DNA of 64,000 bases from Ancylobacter mangrovi (GCF_024752355.1 NZ_JANTHZ010000006.1:1-64000), one strand, 5' to 3'; shown: positions 24,854 through 34,599, counted from the stretch's first letter. Numbers and translations: made by a program. Notes: a model not told the origin generated them from the sequence alone.

Positions 24854-26290
24854 TCACTCGGCGGCAGCGTCGGCCTGCTGCTGCACGGACTGGGTGTTGA
24901 GGAAGCTCTTGTAGACGAAGCCGCGCTTGCCATCGGCGATGACCTCGCACCAGCCGTGGCAGGCCACGAGGTCGACCTTCTCGCCGCCCTGCAGGTTCGC
25001 CAGCGCCGAGGCGCCCTTGCGGGGGGCCGAGCGCATGGTCACCGAGCTGCGCACGAGGACCGTGCCGACCGGATCGCCGCCACCGGCCGTCTCCGTATCG
25101 TCCGCGACCTCGTCCGTCGCCGGCTCGGCGGCGGCGGTATCCGACGCGGCAGCCGGCGCGGCGCCGGTGTCGAGCGCCGCCTGCCGGACCGGCGGCAGCG
25201 GCGGCTGCTTGGGCAGCGTCACATGGGCGCTCGCCGCATCGGTCGCGGCGTCCGCCGGCACGGCGGTGTCGTCGAGACGCGGCGAAGCCGGCGGCTCGGG
25301 CGGCGCGAAGGCCGTCACCCCGGACGGGGCCGCCGGCGGGGTGGCCGTGTCGAACACGGGCTCGGCGTCACGCAGATTGAGCTTGGGGATCTCGGCCACC
25401 ACGTCGGCGACGCTGGCGGGCGCGGCCGGCGTGCTGGCCTCCTGCGTCGCCGGAGCGGCCACGGGCGGCGCCACGGCGACCGTAGCTGGCGCGGGCACGT
25501 CGTACGAGGTCGAGGGGGCGACGCTGGCGATCGCGGCATTGCCGATCTCATCGGGCGCCACCACCGCCTCCTCGCGGCCGACGACGCGCTGGAGCGCCAC
25601 CAGCCCGCCGCCGAACACGACGGCGCAGATGGCGAGAATGCCGAGCCTCTGCCAGGTGATGACGTCGCTCGAGGTGGATTTGCGCCGGCGCACCGGCGTC
25701 TCCGCCTCCCCGGCCCGGCCCGAGGCCCCGAAGGCCCGGCGGCGCGGCGCGGGCGCCTCGGCGACGGCCGGCGCGGCAGCGGCGCGCTTGCGCCCGATGG
25801 GATTGCGCGCAGGGGGCGTCGGTTGCGGAAGAGGCTGGCCTGCGGCCGGGCGCGCATCGGCGGCCTCGCCCGCCTGGTCGCCCTCGGCGGCGGGGCGGCC
25901 GGCGCGATGCGGGAACATGTCGCGCACGTCGCCCAGCGCGGAAATCCGGCTGCGCACTTCGGAAAGCGCCATCGGCTCGGGCCGCGCCGGCGTCTCGCCG
26001 CGGGGAACCCTCACCCGCTCGCGCACCATGGGGCCGGTCGGCTCGGACGGACGCTCGTCCTCATTCTCGCCGTCCGCCGCGGGCGGAACCGGCACGGAGT
26101 CGATCTTCGCCACCGCGAGTACCGAGCCGGAAACGGTCGAAGGGGCGTCGTTGCCGGTGTGCGATTCGCCCGCATCGTCGGCGGGGCGCCCGCCCTTTTC
26201 CTTTTCAAGCGCGTTGAGAATGGCGCGGAAATCACTGACGAGCGACGTGGAGAGCCCGGTCCCGCGCGGCTCCTGGGAGGAAACGGTCAT
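24854..26290 (-). CDS. Membrane-anchored SH3-domain protein
   Basis: A 478-residue protein. Residues 1-210 are polar, Pro/Ala/Arg-rich and probably cytoplasmic; a single membrane helix follows (about 215-234); residues ~240-405 are a low-complexity Ala/Pro/Thr linker; and the C-terminus (~412-470) is a bacterial SH3 domain with TMRSAPRKGASAL and the WCEVIADGKRGFVYKSFL end. The topology places the SH3 domain in the periplasm, where such domains often bind peptidoglycan. The ATG at 26290 is preferred over one at 26326. No enzyme domain is fused, so it may scaffold or target other envelope proteins. Confidence 0.75.
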   Translation of the reverse strand: MTVSSQEPRGTGLSTSLVSDFRAILNALEKEKGGRPADDAGESHTGNDAPSTVSGSVLAVAKIDSVPVPPAADGENEDERPSEPTGPMVRERVRVPRGETPARPEPMALSEVRSRISALGDVRDMFPHRAGRPAAEGDQAGEAADARPAAGQPLPQPTPPARNPIGRKRAAAAPAVAEAPAPRRRAFGASGRAGEAETPVRRRKSTSSDVITWQRLGILAICAVVFGGGLVALQRVVGREEAVVAPDEIGNAAIASVAPSTSYDVPAPATVAVAPPVAAPATQEASTPAAPASVADVVAEIPKLNLRDAEPVFDTATPPAAPSGVTAFAPPEPPASPRLDDTAVPADAATDAASAHVTLPKQPPLPPVRQAALDTGAAPAAASDTAAAEPATDEVADDTETAGGGDPVGTVLVRSSVTMRSAPRKGASALANLQGGEKVDLVACHGWCEVIADGKRGFVYKSFLNTQSVQQQADAAAE

Positions 26291-26680
26291 GACGCGACTC
26301 ACCCTACGAAGGCTTTGGGCGCCCACGGGGCGGCCGGCAAGCGGCGGAGGCGGTGGAGCGCGGAATTGTCGGCATCGGATCCGGCTGCGCCACAGGATCG
26401 GGTCTCACCTGCGGCCTCATGTTCGGTTGCACGGTGCTGACCACTTCGCATGCCTTACGTCCAGTTCGTTTGAGGGCGATGATCCGGGAATCACCGCGCC
26501 AGTTCCGCACCCCATCCTGCGTTCGGCGCCTAACTAACGGCATCGCAGGGTTTGATGCAAGAAAACCACAGCTTTTAAAATATCACCTTGATGGCCGATT
26601 GCGGCAACTCTTGGTCGGGAATGACCCCAAATCCCTTACCCTATTTTAATACCCCCTTGTGACAGCGCTATAATACCGCG
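26291..26680. other. Intergenic region between the SH3 gene and pncB
   Basis: About 390 bases with no supported gene. The part from 26560 to 26680 is notably AT-rich for this window and should hold the promoter of the minus-strand SH3 gene; a loose candidate is TTGCCG with GATATT 17 bases later on the minus strand near 26617-26589. Near 26658-26683, between the SH3 promoter region and the pncB stop, an imperfect TGAC...GTCA repeat could be a weak pncB terminator. Short frames here have no family-like sequence. Confidence 0.4.
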
Positions 26681-27973
26681 TCACACGAGCACCTCGCGGG
26701 CGTGTTCCGGCCGGGCCTCGAACACGCGCCGGTAGCGTGCGACCTCCTCGGGCGGGCCCATCGCCTTGGTGGGATTGTCCGAGAGTTTCACCGTCGGCCG
26801 GCCATTGGCCGAGATGACCTTGCACACGATGGAAATCGGGTCGAGCGCCCCGTCCGGCGCGAATCCACGGAAATCGTTGGTCAGCAGCGTGCCCCAGCCG
26901 AAGCCCATCCGCATCCGCCCGTCGAAATGGCGGTAGATGCGCTCGATGTCGTCGATGTCGAGCGCGTCGGAGAAGATCGCCAGCTTCTCGCGCGGGTCCT
27001 GCCCGCGCGACTGCCACCAGGCGATGGCCTCCTCCCCGCCCTCGATCGGGTCCTTGCTGTCGATGCGGATGCCGGTCCACTGCGCCACCCAGTCGGGCGC
27101 CTCGGCGAGGAAATGCGCGGTGCCGAAGGTGTCGGGCAGGATGACGCGCAGATTGCCTTCATAGTCCTTCTGCCAGTCGGCGAGCACCTTGTAGGGCGCC
27201 TCGGCCAGCGCCTCGTCGCTGTCGGCGAGCGCGGCATAGACCATGGGCAGCTCATGGGCGTTGGTGCCGGTCGCCTCGACCTCGCGGCGCAGCGCGATGA
27301 GGCAGTTCGAGGTGCCGAGGAAGCGCTCGCCCAGCCCCTCCATCATCGCCTGCACGCACCAGTCCTGCCACAGGAAGCCGTGGCGCCGGCGGGTGCCGAA
27401 ATCGGCGACGTTGACGCCCCCCAGCTTCTTCAGCCGCTCCACCTTCTCCCACACCCGGGTCATGGCGCGCGCATAGAGCACCTGGAGTTCGAACCGCCCC
27501 ATGGAGCGCAGCACCGCGCGCGAGCGCAGCTCGTTGATGATGGCGAGCGCCGGGATCTCCCACATGGTGGTCTCGATCCACGGCCCCTCGAAGGTCAGCT
27601 CGTACTGGCCGTCGCGCTTCTCGAGGTGGTAGGCGGGAAAGCGGAAGCTCTCGAACCAGGCCATGAAGTCGGGCGAGAACATCTGCCGGCGGCCATAGAA
27701 GGTGTTGCCGCGCAGCCAGGTCGATTCGCCGCGGGTGAGCGAGAGAGTGCGCACATGGTCGAGCTGCTCGCGCAGTTCGCCCTCGTCGACGAAATCGGCG
27801 ATCCGCACCCGCGCGGTGCGGTTGATGATGCCGAAGGTGACGCGGGTGTGGAAATGGCGCCGGTAGATCGTCTGCGCCATGAGCAGCTTGTAGAAGTCGG
27901 TGTCGAGCACCGAACGCACGATCGGGTCGATCTTCCAGGTATGGGCATAGACGCGGGAAGCGATGTCGATCAT
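26681..27973 (-). CDS. pncB: Nicotinate phosphoribosyltransferase
   Basis: A 430-residue enzyme that converts nicotinate, PRPP and ATP to nicotinate mononucleotide in NAD salvage. It opens with a typical [17 protein letters not shown] motif and carries [13 protein letters not shown] and the GTSNCLIA region; the length matches PncB of proteobacteria. The ATG is at 27973. It stands alone, 134 bases from the start-side neighbour (EmrB-type gene, same strand). Confidence 0.95.
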   Translation of the reverse strand: MIDIASRVYAHTWKIDPIVRSVLDTDFYKLLMAQTIYRRHFHTRVTFGIINRTARVRIADFVDEGELREQLDHVRTLSLTRGESTWLRGNTFYGRRQMFSPDFMAWFESFRFPAYHLEKRDGQYELTFEGPWIETTMWEIPALAIINELRSRAVLRSMGRFELQVLYARAMTRVWEKVERLKKLGGVNVADFGTRRRHGFLWQDWCVQAMMEGLGERFLGTSNCLIALRREVEATGTNAHELPMVYAALADSDEALAEAPYKVLADWQKDYEGNLRVILPDTFGTAHFLAEAPDWVAQWTGIRIDSKDPIEGGEEAIAWWQSRGQDPREKLAIFSDALDIDDIERIYRHFDGRMRMGFGWGTLLTNDFRGFAPDGALDPISIVCKVISANGRPTVKLSDNPTKAMGPPEEVARYRRVFEARPEHAREVLV

Positions 27974-28107
27974 GGCGGGGCCTGCCGATGCGGATTCCCC
28001 CTTCTACCCGACGCGGGCACCTCCTTCCTAGGGCGCAGCGTGCCGCTTCGTCACGGCGCCGCGCGACCGGGGCCCGGGGCGGGCGCAGCCGCCCGGCGCC
28101 GGGCCCG

Positions 28108-29670
28108 TCAGTCCAGAATCTCGGGGACCATGTCGTCGCCCTTCTTCTTCTCGGGCGCGCTCATCAGGAACAGCAGCAGGGCGGTCGGCAGCGTGACCAG
28201 CATCATGAACTTGAAGTCGTCCACATAGGCGATAGCGGTCGCCTGCCGCGTGATCTCGGCGTTGAGCGCGGCGAGCGTCGACGGGTTGGCGATGTTCCAG
28301 AACTCGTAGGCGCCGCCCGACTGGATCATCCGGTTGAACGGGGTCACATGCGCGGCGAGCGAGGCGTGCATGATCTGGGTGTTCTGCGACAGCAGGAACG
28401 AGGTCACCGAGATGCCGATCGCGCTGCCGACATTGCGCACCAGGCTGAACAGCGCGGTGCCGTCGGTGCGCAGCTCCGGCGCCAGCGTCGCGAAGGCGAC
28501 GACGGTGAGCGGCGTGAACACGAAGCCGAGCCCCGCGCCCTGCAGCACGCTGTTGACGATCATCTCCTCGGTGCCGACGTTGGGGGTCCACCCGGTCATG
28601 TCCCACAGGCTCCAGGCGATCAGCCCGAGGCCGGCCACCATGGGCAGGCGCGGGTCGACCCTCGACACCAGCCGCCCCGCGACCATCATCGCCATCATGG
28701 TCCCGAAGCCGCGCGGCGCCATCAGCAGGCCCGCGGTCTGCACCGGGTAGCCGCTGAGCCGCTGGAGATAGGGCGCGAGCAACGCAGAGGTCGACAGCAG
28801 CACCATGCCGATGGCGAACATGATGACGAGGCCGACCACGAAGTTGCGGTCCTTGAACAGGCGCGGGCTGATGAACGGCTTCTCGGCCGTGATCATGTGG
28901 ACGGTGAAGAGATAGAGCCCGAGCCCCGCCAGCACCGTCTCGATCACGATCTCGGTCGAGCCGAACCAGTCCTTCTGCTCGCCGCGGTCGAGCATCATCT
29001 GCAGCGCGCCGATGCCGAGCGCGAGCACGGCGAAGCCGATCCAGTCGAAGCGCAGCCCCTCGTCGCGCTTGCTGTCGTTGAGGAACAGCGCCAGCCCGGC
29101 GGTCGCCAGCACGCCGAAGGGCAGGTTCACGTAGAACACCCAGCGCCAGTCGTAGGCGTCGGTCAGCCAGCCGCCGAGCGTGGGCCCGAGGATGGGGCCG
29201 AGCATCACGCCCATGCCCCACACCGCCATCGCCTGGCCGCGCTGCTCGACCGGGTAGAGGTCGAGCATGGTCGCCTGCGACAGCGGCACCAGCGCCGCGC
29301 CGAACACGCCCTGGGCGAGCCGGAAGACGACGATCTCGGTCAGCGACTGGGCGACGCCGCACAGCATCGAGGCGAGCGTGAAGCCGACCAGGCTGATGAT
29401 GAAGATCCTCTTGCGCCCGAAACGGGCCGAGAGCCAGCCGACCGGCGCGGTCATGATCGCGGCGGCGACGATGTAGGAGGTCAGCACCCAGGTGATCTGG
29501 TCCGCCGTCGCCGAGAGCGAGCCCTGCATGTAGGGCAGCGCGACATTGGCGATGGTGGAATCGAGCGCCTGCATCAGCGTCGCCATCATGGCGCAGACGG
29601 TCACCAGGATGCGGGCCATCCCGACATGCTCCGAGGGAGCGTCCGTGTTCATCGTTGCTGTGCTGGACAT
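28108..29670 (-). CDS. EmrB-type MFS multidrug exporter (DHA2 family), system 1
   Basis: A 520-residue protein with about 14 membrane helices of the DHA2/EmrB group. Signs include LDSTIANVALPYMQGSL (helix 1), LSARFGRKR (loop 2-3), and the motif-C-like GPILGPTLGGWLTD. It is the third gene of the MarR-EmrA-EmrB unit, 167 bases after the adaptor. The start ATG at 29670 follows a near-perfect GGAGGTGA; the upstream ATG at 29694 is disfavoured. It would export hydrophobic drugs or uncouplers through its adaptor and an unlinked outer-membrane channel. Confidence 0.92.
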   Translation of the reverse strand: MSSTATMNTDAPSEHVGMARILVTVCAMMATLMQALDSTIANVALPYMQGSLSATADQITWVLTSYIVAAAIMTAPVGWLSARFGRKRIFIISLVGFTLASMLCGVAQSLTEIVVFRLAQGVFGAALVPLSQATMLDLYPVEQRGQAMAVWGMGVMLGPILGPTLGGWLTDAYDWRWVFYVNLPFGVLATAGLALFLNDSKRDEGLRFDWIGFAVLALGIGALQMMLDRGEQKDWFGSTEIVIETVLAGLGLYLFTVHMITAEKPFISPRLFKDRNFVVGLVIMFAIGMVLLSTSALLAPYLQRLSGYPVQTAGLLMAPRGFGTMMAMMVAGRLVSRVDPRLPMVAGLGLIAWSLWDMTGWTPNVGTEEMIVNSVLQGAGLGFVFTPLTVVAFATLAPELRTDGTALFSLVRNVGSAIGISVTSFLLSQNTQIMHASLAAHVTPFNRMIQSGGAYEFWNIANPSTLAALNAEITRQATAIAYVDDFKFMMLVTLPTALLLFLMSAPEKKKGDDMVPEILD

Positions 29671-29837
29671 CGCATCACCTCCGGGCGGGAGCACCCGCCT
29701 CCGGCGTTCTTCGCGTGGGTATCTGCGGGCAGGAACGGTGGCCTTTCGGTCCGTCCCTGCCCGCCCGCCCGGCCGCCAAGGGGGGCGTATTGGCGGCGGG
29801 CGATCCGGTTATTCGGCGGGTCGGGTCGCGCGGGCGA

Positions 29838-31055
29838 TCAGATCACGTCGGAGATCAGACTTCCGATCGAGCGCTTCTGGCCGGTGTCGATCGACACCAC
29901 CGCGCTCATGCCGGCGCGCAGCGGGGGATCGTCCTTCGCGCTCTCGACCGTGACACGCACGGGCACGCGCTGGACCACCTTCACCCAGTTGCCGCTCGCA
30001 TTCTCGGCCGGAAGGACAGAGAATTCCGAGCCGCTCGCCGGCGCGATGCTTTGCACCGTGCCCTGCCAGGTGCGGTCGGGATAGGCGTCGATCGTCACAT
30101 CGACCTTGTCGCCGGCCTTCACATGGGTGAGGTCGGTCTCCTTGATGTTGGCATCGATCCACACCTTGTCGGCGGAGACGAGGCCCACCGCGCCCTGATT
30201 GGTCAGCGCCGCGGTGGCGGCGACGAGGTAGAGGCCGGGCTGCAGCGAATCGACCCCTGTCACCGTGCCGGCGAAGGGCGCGCGCACCGTGGCGTGGTCG
30301 TACTGGCGCTGGGCCTCGTCGACCGCCGCCTTGGCCTGCAGATATTGCGGGTGCTGCTCGACGTCGAAATCGGGGTTGCCGCCGAGCTTGGCCAGCGCGA
30401 CCTCGGCCTGTTTGCGCAGCGAGTCGAGCTTGCGCTGCTCGCCGTCGAGCGCGAAGCGCGCGTCGTCATACTGCGCCTTCGACAGAGCGGCGGAATCCTT
30501 CACCAGCTTGGCGTAGCGGTCGAAGGTCGCCTGGTCGTTCTCGACCACGGCCTGCTGCGCGGCGATGTCGCTCAGCATGCGCTGGTAGTCAACCTTCTGC
30601 GCCTTGAGGTCCAGCGCCGTCTCGGAGAGGTTCGCCTTGGCGTTGGCGAGCGCGATCTCGTACTGGCGCGGATCGATGCGGAACAGCACGTCGCCCGCCT
30701 TGACCTTCTGGCCTTCCTTCACGTCGACATCGGAGACGATGCCGGAGACGTCGGTGGAGACCATGAGCTTGGCGGCGCGCACATAGGCGTCGTCGGTCGA
30801 GACGTAGCGCCCGCCGGTGAGCCAGAAATAGCCGGCGCCGATCGCGACCACGGCGATGCCGCCGAGCATCAGCACCGAGCGCAGCCGCCGCTTGCGCCTG
30901 GGAGCGGGAGCGGCAGCAGGGGCAGGCGCCGGAGAAGGCGCGAGCGCGGGCGCCGCTGCCGGGAGGGGCCGCGGGGTTTCGATGGGGGTCGCGGGACGTT
31001 CGCTGGTCACCTCGGCCGGATCGGTGTCGCCGGGGGCGCGGGTACGATCGAGCAT
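29838..31055 (-). CDS. EmrA/HlyD-type membrane fusion protein, system 1
   Basis: A 405-residue adaptor. A Pro/Ala-rich cytoplasmic N-terminus (to about residue 57) precedes one membrane helix (about 60-80), then the DDAYVRA motif, biotinyl-lipoyl halves flanking a long coiled hairpin, and the beta-barrel segment ending in SASGSEFSVLP-like and PVRVTVE sequences typical of EmrA. It starts at ATG 31055, 11 bases after the MarR stop. It links the MFS exporter to an outer-membrane channel. A Pro-rich tail of this length before the membrane helix is unusual for E. coli EmrA but common in alphaproteobacteria. Confidence 0.92.
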   Translation of the reverse strand: MLDRTRAPGDTDPAEVTSERPATPIETPRPLPAAAPALAPSPAPAPAAAPAPRRKRRLRSVLMLGGIAVVAIGAGYFWLTGGRYVSTDDAYVRAAKLMVSTDVSGIVSDVDVKEGQKVKAGDVLFRIDPRQYEIALANAKANLSETALDLKAQKVDYQRMLSDIAAQQAVVENDQATFDRYAKLVKDSAALSKAQYDDARFALDGEQRKLDSLRKQAEVALAKLGGNPDFDVEQHPQYLQAKAAVDEAQRQYDHATVRAPFAGTVTGVDSLQPGLYLVAATAALTNQGAVGLVSADKVWIDANIKETDLTHVKAGDKVDVTIDAYPDRTWQGTVQSIAPASGSEFSVLPAENASGNWVKVVQRVPVRVTVESAKDDPPLRAGMSAVVSIDTGQKRSIGSLISDVI

Positions 31056-31066
31056 GGCGGTTCTCT

Positions 31067-31528
31067 TTACGGAGCAGCGGCGCTGGTGCGCCCGTCTGCC
31101 GATTGCAGGTTCGATTTCATCTTGCGCAGCGTCGCATCGACGGCCGCGACTTCCTTCTCGTCCACGGTGTCGCCGAGGAGCTGGGCCAGCACCTCGGCCC
31201 GCACGACGGCGATGTCGTCGATGATGGGCCCGGCCGCCGGCAGCAGATGCAGGCGCCAGGCGCGCCGATCGTTCGGATCGTGCCGGCGTTCGACGAAGCC
31301 CCTTGCCTCCAGCCTGTCGACAAGACGCGCCACCGTTATCGGTTCCACCTCGATCATCGAGGCCAGCTCGTTCTGTGTCGGCGCGGGCCCGCGGCGCAGC
31401 TTGAGCAGGATGACCCACTGCGCCCGGGTCATGCCGTAGGCGCGCGCACGCTGGTCGAAGCGGATGCGCATGAGATGCGCGACCTCGTGGATCACCGTGA
31501 GCACGTCGTCCTGGGGCATGGTGGGCAT
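31067..31528 (-). CDS. MarR-family regulator of efflux system 1
   Basis: A 153-residue winged-helix regulator: dimerisation helices at both ends and the recognition region PTQNELASMIEVEPITVARLVDRLEARG, followed by the wing RRHDPNDRRAW. The ATG at 31528 is set by AAGGAG nine bases upstream. It heads the MarR-EmrA-EmrB unit and is divergent from an Old Yellow Enzyme reductase, so it may repress both until it binds an electrophile or phenolic ligand; this is inferred from layout. A candidate operator lies 20 bases upstream. Confidence 0.93.
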   Translation of the reverse strand: MPTMPQDDVLTVIHEVAHLMRIRFDQRARAYGMTRAQWVILLKLRRGPAPTQNELASMIEVEPITVARLVDRLEARGFVERRHDPNDRRAWRLHLLPAAGPIIDDIAVVRAEVLAQLLGDTVDEKEVAAVDATLRKMKSNLQSADGRTSAAAP

Positions 31529-31547
31529 GGCAAGCTCCTTACGAGGG

Positions 31548-31571
31548 ATAATATAAGCAACGTTATTATAT
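31548..31571. promoter_or_regulatory. Candidate MarR operator
   Basis: An AT-rich imperfect dyad, ATAATATAA (31548-31556) and TTATTATAT (31563-31571), matches at 7 of 9 positions around a 6-base spacer. It lies between the divergent MarR and alkene reductase genes, in strong compositional contrast to its surroundings, where a MarR operator is expected. Confidence 0.5.
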
Positions 31572-31697
31572 CGCGCCATACCACACGTCATGCAGTATCT
31601 GCATGCCAGCTCCTCACCCGCCGGGGCTCTGGCATGCTGCACCGCAATGCTTATGTCCGACCTGATAGACTCCTCACTGAGATCGAAGGACGTGAGC

Positions 31698-32795
31698 ATG
31701 ACCTCCACGCCGTCCCTGTTCGACAGCTATCGCCTCGGCGACATCACGCTGTCGAACCGCATCGTCATGGCCCCGCTGACGCGCAACCGCGCCGCCGCCG
31801 GGCTGGTCCCCTCTCCGCTCGCCGTCGAATATTACGGCCAGCGCGCCACTGCCGGCCTCATCGTCACCGAGGCGACGCAGGTCTCCGCCACCGCCCAGGG
31901 CTACCAGGACACGCCCGGCATCTTCACCGACGCCCAGGTCGAGGGCTGGAAGGCCGTCACCGACGCGGTCCGCGCCAAGGGCGGGCGCATGTTCGTGCAG
32001 CTCTGGCATGTGGGCCGGGTCTCGCACCGCTCGCTCCAGCCCGGCGGCGCCGCGCCGCTGGCGCCCTCGGCCGTACGTGCCGACACCAAGACCTATGTGA
32101 ACAACAGCTTCCAGCCGACCGACGAGCCCCGCGCGCTCACGCTGGAGGAGATCCCCGGCATCGTCGACGACTTCCGCAAGGCGGCGGCGAACGCCATCCG
32201 CGCCGGCTTCGACGGGGTCGAGATCCACGGCGCCAACGGCTACCTGATCGACCAGTTCCTGCGTGACGGCGCCAACAAGCGCACGGATGCCTATGGCGGC
32301 TCGATCGAGAACCGCGTGCGCTTCATGAAGGAGGTGGTCGAGGCCGTGATCGCCGAGATCGGCGCCAGCCGCACCGGCATCCGCATCTCGCCCGTCACGC
32401 CCGCCAACGGAATTTCCGACAGCGACCCGGCCGCCCTTTTCGCCCATGTGGTGGACGTGCTGGAGAAGCTCGGCCCGGTCTATGTCCACATGATCGAGGG
32501 CGCCACCGGCGGGTCGCGCGACATCGTGCCCGGCTTCGACTTCGAGGCCCTGCACAAGCGCTACAGCGGGACGTGGATGGTCAATAACGGCTACGACAAG
32601 ACGATGGCGGAAGAGGCGGTCGCCTCCGGCCGGGCCGATCTCGTCGCCTTCGGCAAGGCCTTCATCTCCAGCCCCGACGCGGTCGAGCGGCTGCGGCGCG
32701 GCGTCGCCTTCAACGAGGTCGACAAGGACCACCTCTATGGCGGTGGCGCCACCGGCTACACCGACTACCCGACGCTGGAGGACGTGGACGCCTGA
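31698..32795 (+). CDS. Old Yellow Enzyme-type alkene reductase (NemA-like)
   Basis: A 365-residue FMN-dependent reductase with a TIM barrel. It opens FDSYRLGDITLSNRIVMAPLTRNRA, and the catalytic pair is in HGANGYLIDQFL (His and Asn); SIENRVRFMKEVVEAV is also conserved. It reduces activated alkenes such as maleimides, enones or nitro compounds using NAD(P)H. The ATG at 31698 follows GAAGGA by 7 bases. It is divergent from the MarR regulator, like nemRA-type electrophile responses. Its 3' end overlaps the convergent HXXEE gene by 31 bases. Confidence 0.93.
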   Translation: MTSTPSLFDSYRLGDITLSNRIVMAPLTRNRAAAGLVPSPLAVEYYGQRATAGLIVTEATQVSATAQGYQDTPGIFTDAQVEGWKAVTDAVRAKGGRMFVQLWHVGRVSHRSLQPGGAAPLAPSAVRADTKTYVNNSFQPTDEPRALTLEEIPGIVDDFRKAAANAIRAGFDGVEIHGANGYLIDQFLRDGANKRTDAYGGSIENRVRFMKEVVEAVIAEIGASRTGIRISPVTPANGISDSDPAALFAHVVDVLEKLGPVYVHMIEGATGGSRDIVPGFDFEALHKRYSGTWMVNNGYDKTMAEEAVASGRADLVAFGKAFISSPDAVERLRRGVAFNEVDKDHLYGGGATGYTDYPTLEDVDA

Positions 32796-33286
32796 TCCAC
32801 GCCGACGCTCCCCTCGGGGGTCTGCCTGAAATAGGGCAGGCCCCTGAGCCGCATCATCGCCACCGGATAGGCCATCAGCAGCGCCCCGCCGACCACGGAG
32901 CCGATCACCGTCACGGTCGAGACCTGTCCTTCGGCCGCCGCGCTGCGGTAGATGCCGAGCGCCACCGGGTAGAACAGCAGCACCGCGGTGAAGGTGCCCG
33001 GCGAGAAGCGCCCGCGCGTCGCCATCATCGGCACCACGTGGAAGAAGGTCGCGTTGATCAGCATCAGCGCCGCGAAGGTCAGCGCCGCCACCGGCAGCGC
33101 ATAGGAGATCTGGGCCTGCGCGAAGCCGAGGATCACCACCGCCGCGTTGGTGACGTAGAAATCGCTCCATTCGACCGGCAGCCTGATGACGTCGCGCGCC
33201 CAGTTCCGCCAGTCGAAGGCGAACTCCTCCATGATGTGCAACGTGTAGGCCAGCAGTCCCAGCCAGGCCCAGACCTGAAAGCTCAT
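32765..33286 (-). CDS. HXXEE-domain membrane protein
   Basis: A 173-residue protein with about five hydrophobic segments. The family motif is HIMEE, with His17, Glu20 and Glu21 in the first helix, which may bind a metal. The biochemical role of this family is not known. The ATG at 33286 has GGGAGAGGG seven bases upstream. Its last 31 bases overlap the end of the convergent alkene reductase gene. Confidence 0.85.
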   Translation of the reverse strand: MSFQVWAWLGLLAYTLHIMEEFAFDWRNWARDVIRLPVEWSDFYVTNAAVVILGFAQAQISYALPVAALTFAALMLINATFFHVVPMMATRGRFSPGTFTAVLLFYPVALGIYRSAAAEGQVSTVTVIGSVVGGALLMAYPVAMMRLRGLPYFRQTPEGSVGVDQASTSSSVG

Positions 33287-33338
33287 TGCCCTCTCCCGCC
33301 ATGAAATGCCCGGCGGGGAAATGTTACCGGCTAGCGCC

Positions 33339-34229
33339 TCAGGCCGCCAGCGGCTCCGCATGGGAGCGCACCGAGACGTCCACCGTCATGCCGAGATAGT
33401 CGCCCAGCAGACCGGTGAACCCGCCCGCCACCGGCACCGCCTGGCTCGGGTCGCGCGTGACGGCGACACGGATCAGGTTGTCGGCGGCGATGCTGCCATT
33501 GGTCGGGTCGAACTCGACCCAGCCCGCGCCCGGAAGGTAGATGTCGGCCCAGGCATGGGTCGCCCCGGCGCCGACCACCGCCGAATCGTCGCCGTCCAGC
33601 GCCGGATCGTAGAGATAGCCGGTGACGAAGCGGGCGCCGAAGCCGAGCGCGCGCACCGCCTCGATCAGCAGCAGCGCGAAGTCTCGGCAGGAGCCGGTGC
33701 CGAGCCGCAGCGTCTCGAGTGGGGCCTGCGTGCCCTCCTCGTGCCGCATCTGGTAGGTGAAGCCCTGGTGGATGCCGTTGTTGATGTCGGTCAGCAGCGC
33801 CATCGTGTCGGTCGGCCGCGCGGCGACGAAGCCCTTGGCCCACGTCTCGAGCTCGCCGGTGGGGTCGGGATAGTGGCAGTCGAGCATGCGGCCGAGGTCG
33901 ATCCGGTCGTCCGAGGAATAGACGAACGGATAGTCCCTCGCGCTCTCCTCCAGCTCGAACGGCAGGCCGCCGGCCCCATAGCGCTCCAGCGTCAGCACGC
34001 TCTCGATCTTCAATTCGTTCGACGGCTCGATGAAGTCGACCACCGCGACCGAATTGCCGAACACGTCGTGCAGCCACCGCACATTGCCGTGCGGCCAGAT
34101 CGACAGCTCGGCGTTGACGAGGCGCAGATCATGGCTGTCGCGCGGGCGCAGCATCAGCCGGTGGGGCTGGAACTCCACCGGATTGGCATAGCTGTAATGG
34201 GTCACGTGGCGGACAGTTAGGGTCTGCAT
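33339..34229 (-). CDS. Transglutaminase-like cysteine protease family protein
   Basis: A 296-residue protein with an N-terminal transglutaminase-associated beta domain (about 1-85) and a papain-like core. The catalytic triad fits Cys181 in GTGSCRDFALLL, His225 in THAWADIYLPG and Asp241 in EFDPTNG. No signal peptide is visible, so it is probably cytoplasmic. Related proteins are often next to alpha-E and circularly permuted ATP-grasp proteins, but those are not here. The substrate is unknown; a peptidase or peptide ligase role is possible. Confidence 0.9.
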   Translation of the reverse strand: MQTLTVRHVTHYSYANPVEFQPHRLMLRPRDSHDLRLVNAELSIWPHGNVRWLHDVFGNSVAVVDFIEPSNELKIESVLTLERYGAGGLPFELEESARDYPFVYSSDDRIDLGRMLDCHYPDPTGELETWAKGFVAARPTDTMALLTDINNGIHQGFTYQMRHEEGTQAPLETLRLGTGSCRDFALLLIEAVRALGFGARFVTGYLYDPALDGDDSAVVGAGATHAWADIYLPGAGWVEFDPTNGSIAADNLIRVAVTRDPSQAVPVAGGFTGLLGDYLGMTVDVSVRSHAEPLAA

Positions 34230-34281
34230 CTATGTCTTTCCATCTGGGGCGGGACCATCGGCCGCCCCGGTTCCCTCGCGG

Positions 34282-34599
34282 TCAGCGTGCGCAGATGCGC
34301 CCGATGACGAAGCCCAGCACGCCGGCCGCGACGAGGGCGTTGAATGAATAGTGGCGGGGGGGGAGCCCGGGCAGGTGCGCCACCGCTTCGCGGGTCGCAC
34401 GGGCGCTCTCGCGGGCCCCGCGTGCGGCGGACGCGTCGTTTGCCCCTGCGCGCGAGCCGGATTCGGAAGACGAGCGCGTCGAACGGGTTCCGGCCGCTGC
34501 CTTGGCCCGCGCGGCGCTTGCGCGCCCAGCGCCGGCCGCCGCTTCCTGGTCCACCGCTTCCCGCGCCACGCCATTCGGCACTTTGTCACCCTCGGCCAT
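34282..34599 (-). CDS. Small protein with Ala/Arg-rich body and C-terminal membrane anchor
   Basis: A 105-residue protein I do not recognise by name. Residues 1-75 are Ala/Arg/Ser/Gly-rich and hydrophilic; the last ~20 residues, LVAAGVLGFVIGRICAR, form a short hydrophobic anchor ending in basic residues, like the tails of DUF883/ElaB-type ribosome- or membrane-associated proteins. The AAGGAGGG seven bases before the ATG at 34599 is one of the best ribosome-binding sites in the window and argues for a real, well-translated gene. It ends 52 bases upstream of the transglutaminase start. Confidence 0.65.
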   Translation of the reverse strand: MAEGDKVPNGVAREAVDQEAAAGAGRASAARAKAAAGTRSTRSSSESGSRAGANDASAARGARESARATREAVAHLPGLPPRHYSFNALVAAGVLGFVIGRICAR

